DNA from: an uncultured bacterium
Lineage (GTDB): Bacteria; Bacteroidota; Bacteroidia; Bacteroidales; Bacteroidaceae
Reading direction: 5' to 3'
Length of the DNA stretch: 64,000 nucleotides
Assembly: GCA_905215345.1 (NCBI GenBank)
Contig: CAJMPR010000007.1
Coordinates: forward strand, 1 to 64,000
This document shows, piece after piece, positions 61,917 to 64,000 of the stretch (positions are counted from its first letter, which is position 1; the number at the start of each line of letters is the position of its first letter). A program made the position numbers and the translations under genes. Below the pieces are notes generated by a model. That model was not told where the DNA came from and made no database searches. It was given only the letters and a program-made list of their open reading frames with translations.

Positions 61917-63224
61917 ATGAGAGAACTGATTGAATGGTTTCAGCAGGTACTGGACACTGCTATCCGTCTTTACTTCAAGCAAGACTGTGAATTTGCGTCT
62001 TTGTACGAAGTGCCGCCACCACATAGCTCGTGGTGGCAGGAAATGAGCGGTATGGACGAGGAGCAAATAACTTTTGAGGAAAAAGTCATTATAATGCTCG
62101 CTTTGATGCCTCATTTATATCCGCAGGCATTGGATATATTCTTTGTCAATAACAAGAATTTTGATCGTCCTTATACTGAGTTCGGTGGTTGGAAAGGTTT
62201 GTCGCATGGCGGGTTTCTACCTACAGGAGAAACGGTAACTTTTATGCTTTCAGAAGAGGATGCGGAAATTCGTTCTTCTGTAGTTCGCCTGTTTGAAAAA
62301 GAACATTGGTTCTACATTCATAATATTCTTCGTTTGGAAGGTAGGGGAGACGGAGAACCTTTTTTAAGCGGACAGCTTCGTGCATCGGATGAGTTATTGA
62401 GTAAAGTCCTTCATGGTAAAGAATACAAGCCTGACTATAGTACCGGATTTCCTGCAAAGCGGATCACCACTCCGTTGAAGTGGAGTGATTTGGTAGTGAA
62501 CTATCAGGTGACTGAACAACTGGAGGAGATAAATACTTGGATAACCGGTTCGGACGTTATTATGGAAGAGTGGGGATTGAAACGTATTCTTAAACCCGGT
62601 TACCGAACTCTGTTTTACGGACCTCCGGGTACAGGAAAAACACTTGCTGCTACTCTTCTTGGTAAACGTAATGAAATGGATGTTTACCGGGTAGATCTCT
62701 CAATGATCGTTTCTAAATATATAGGTGAAACAGAAAAAAATCTTGCCCGTATTTTTGATATGGCGGAGAATCGTCGCTGGATACTTTTCTTTGATGAAGC
62801 TGATGCTTTATTTGGAAAACGTACGTCTACACAGACCTCCAATGACAGGCATGCCAATCAAGAAGTTGCATATCTTTTACAACGTATCGAAGATTTTCCG
62901 GGTACGGTGATACTGGCTACTAACTTGCGCAGCAATGTTGATGAGGCTTTTTCCCGTCGTTTTCAGTCCTTGGTCTATTTTCCGATGCCCGATGAGGATA
63001 TTCGTTACGAACTTTGGAGAAAAATGTTACCTGGGCATTGGTTGTCTAATCGTGAAGAGTGCATCCGGGAAATTTCCGAATATGAACTTTCAGGTGGGGC
63101 AATGACTAATGTAGTCCGGAGCTGTGCCCTTTATCTGATGTCTGTTGATGAAATGATATTGGAAAAAAAAGTATTGATTGATTTCATTTGCCGTGAACAG
63201 GCGAAGGAAGGTATCAAACAGTAA
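61917..63224 (+). CDS. AAA+ ATPase (Pvc15-like)
   Basis: The 435-aa protein has an N-terminal adaptor region (1-190) and one AAA+ domain: Walker A GPPGTGKT (235-242), Walker B ILFFDEAD (289-296) and the sensor/arginine-finger area FSRRFQ (about 350). In eCIS this ATPase works in assembly or cargo loading. It is not ClpV, which has two AAA domains. It follows the DUF4157 gene by 6 bases. Confidence 0.93.
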   Translation: MRELIEWFQQVLDTAIRLYFKQDCEFASLYEVPPPHSSWWQEMSGMDEEQITFEEKVIIMLALMPHLYPQALDIFFVNNKNFDRPYTEFGGWKGLSHGGFLPTGETVTFMLSEEDAEIRSSVVRLFEKEHWFYIHNILRLEGRGDGEPFLSGQLRASDELLSKVLHGKEYKPDYSTGFPAKRITTPLKWSDLVVNYQVTEQLEEINTWITGSDVIMEEWGLKRILKPGYRTLFYGPPGTGKTLAATLLGKRNEMDVYRVDLSMIVSKYIGETEKNLARIFDMAENRRWILFFDEADALFGKRTSTQTSNDRHANQEVAYLLQRIEDFPGTVILATNLRSNVDEAFSRRFQSLVYFPMPDEDIRYELWRKMLPGHWLSNREECIREISEYELSGGAMTNVVRSCALYLMSVDEMILEKKVLIDFICREQAKEGIKQ

Positions 63225-63247
63225 AAACTACAAATGAGCTATCAGAA

Positions 63248-64000
63248 TGAGAAGATTATTGTTGTCAATAACGGTTTTATTCCTTTGTACCTTGAATTTT
63301 ATTATTCTGGCGCAAGATACATTTACAGAGGCTTATCAACGTTTCCGTCCCTACCATTACCAAACTCCCCAAGCATGGAATCGTATTCGTCGTGAAGTAG
63401 CTACTCATGGGAAAGAAAAATGGCCTTTTGTGGAAACTGAACGTTTGGAAATGACTTTGGCCGGTGGATGGAAAGGATTGATTCCTTCGCCTGTTCCCGG
63501 TAACACGCATTTCTTTAAGGAAGTAAATGATATGGGAAAGATATACAGCCTCATTCTTAATCCGGGTGCTCATGGATATGTAGTATATCCCTTCAAACTA
63601 GAACAGCAGTTTAAACTTTCGGAAAATGAACTGCTTGCTCCCCGTATTCTTGCAAAAGGATTTATGAATACGCTGATAACGGATGTCCCCTATGAAACCG
63701 AATTGAAACTGGATGATGTTATTTATGCTCCCGATACTACAGGAACTGAAGAAGTCACTCCACCCGAGGTTTTTGATGAGAAAGGTTCTATGGGATGGTT
63801 GAAGGACGCGGAATATTATGATCTTTATAATGTGAAGAATTTCTATTGTTACTTTGATAACCGTCCCGATACCGTGCGTAGTCATTATAAGTATGTTACT
63901 GATAGAACTTATTATTTGCCTACCGAGATTGAAACTTTAAAGAAGCGTATTCTTGCTTCTGATTCGCTTTATGCAATGGTTCCTTACTGGATGACGGATG
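63248..64000 (+). CDS. Exported protein of unknown function (runs off the window)
   Basis: A partial frame of 251 residues, open to the window end, opens with MRRLLLSITVLFLCTLNFII, a typical signal peptide with cleavage near AQDT. The remainder is beta-rich without a motif I recognise. It starts 23 bases after the ATPase gene, so it belongs to the same operon or the cargo region. The signal sequence suggests periplasmic or surface location, which is unusual for a structural part of a cytoplasmic particle. The C-terminus is not visible. Confidence 0.6.

Noticed and set aside
45187..64000. Type VI secretion system
   Set aside because: The sheath is one gene, there are no TssJ, TssL or TssM membrane proteins and no ClpV with two AAA domains. 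DUF4157, DUF4255 and a single-domain AAA+ ATPase point to eCIS.
45187..64000. Prophage
   Set aside because: Only tail-type genes are present. No capsid, portal, terminase, integrase or lysis genes were found.

Overview
The window looks like a chromosomal segment of a gut Bacteroides (Bacteroidota). Three lines of evidence support this. Promoters match TTTG-N19-TAnnTTTG at several places and Shine-Dalgarno signals are weak. Lineage-typical families are present (DUF3127, DUF4348, DUF4494, a DUF4248 relic, UpxY). A capsule locus sits next to a Bacteroidales-type contractile injection system. The species cannot be fixed from the sequence alone. No rRNA, tRNA, insertion sequence, integrase or CRISPR array was seen.

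Region 1 (1-19.7 kb) is core genome: ferritin, the divergent threonine-catabolism pair kbl/tdh, a DUF4348 lipoprotein, murB, a PhnP-like metallohydrolase, a DUF3352 membrane protein, a DUF3127 protein, dnaN, a DEDDh exonuclease, coaBC, recN, rlmB, a protease-like TPR protein, ridA, folC and a PIN-PhoH ATPase. Its intergenic spaces hold a striking set of near-perfect inverted repeats (arms of 9-27 bp), a 22-bp triple tandem repeat and several strong intrinsic terminators.

Region 2 (19.8-44.9 kb) is a surface polysaccharide locus. It opens with a WbpM/PglF-like membrane dehydratase, is interrupted by a three-gene minus-strand operon (DUF4494, yggS-like, dihydroorotate dehydrogenase-like), then continues with upxY (TTG start, own promoter, no upxZ seen). 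Next is a moderately GC-rich phosphonate cassette: DUF5690 membrane protein, LicC/PntC-like cytidylyltransferase, PEP mutase AepX, phosphonopyruvate decarboxylase AepY. At about 29.49 kb composition drops to strongly AT-rich for 13.5 kb: phosphoesterase, epimerase, second nucleotidyltransferase, Rossmann protein, flippase, LicD transferase, WecB, glycosyltransferases, Wzy-like polymerase and UDP-glucose dehydrogenase. Composition returns to normal at the DegT aminotransferase and the initiating sugar transferase, and a strong terminator closes the locus. Inference: the repeat unit carries a phosphonate or phospho-substituent moved by a cytidylyltransferase/LicD pair. No AEP transaminase is visible in the window.

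Region 3 (45.1-64.0 kb, running off the end) is one long plus-strand operon for an extracellular-type contractile injection system of the Bacteroidales (BIS/eCIS) class. In order: DUF4255 cap-like protein, an unrecognised protein, sheath, two tube proteins, a 56-aa DUF5908-like protein, LysM baseplate protein, VgrG-like spike, PAAR tip, gp25, a 1106-aa baseplate J protein, a fibre-like protein, a second J-like wedge protein, a 986-987-aa tape-measure protein with internal repeats, a DUF4157 metalloprotease-like protein, an AAA+ ATPase, and a truncated exported protein. A perfect-spacing promoter lies just upstream. Toxin cargo was not recognised and may lie beyond the window.
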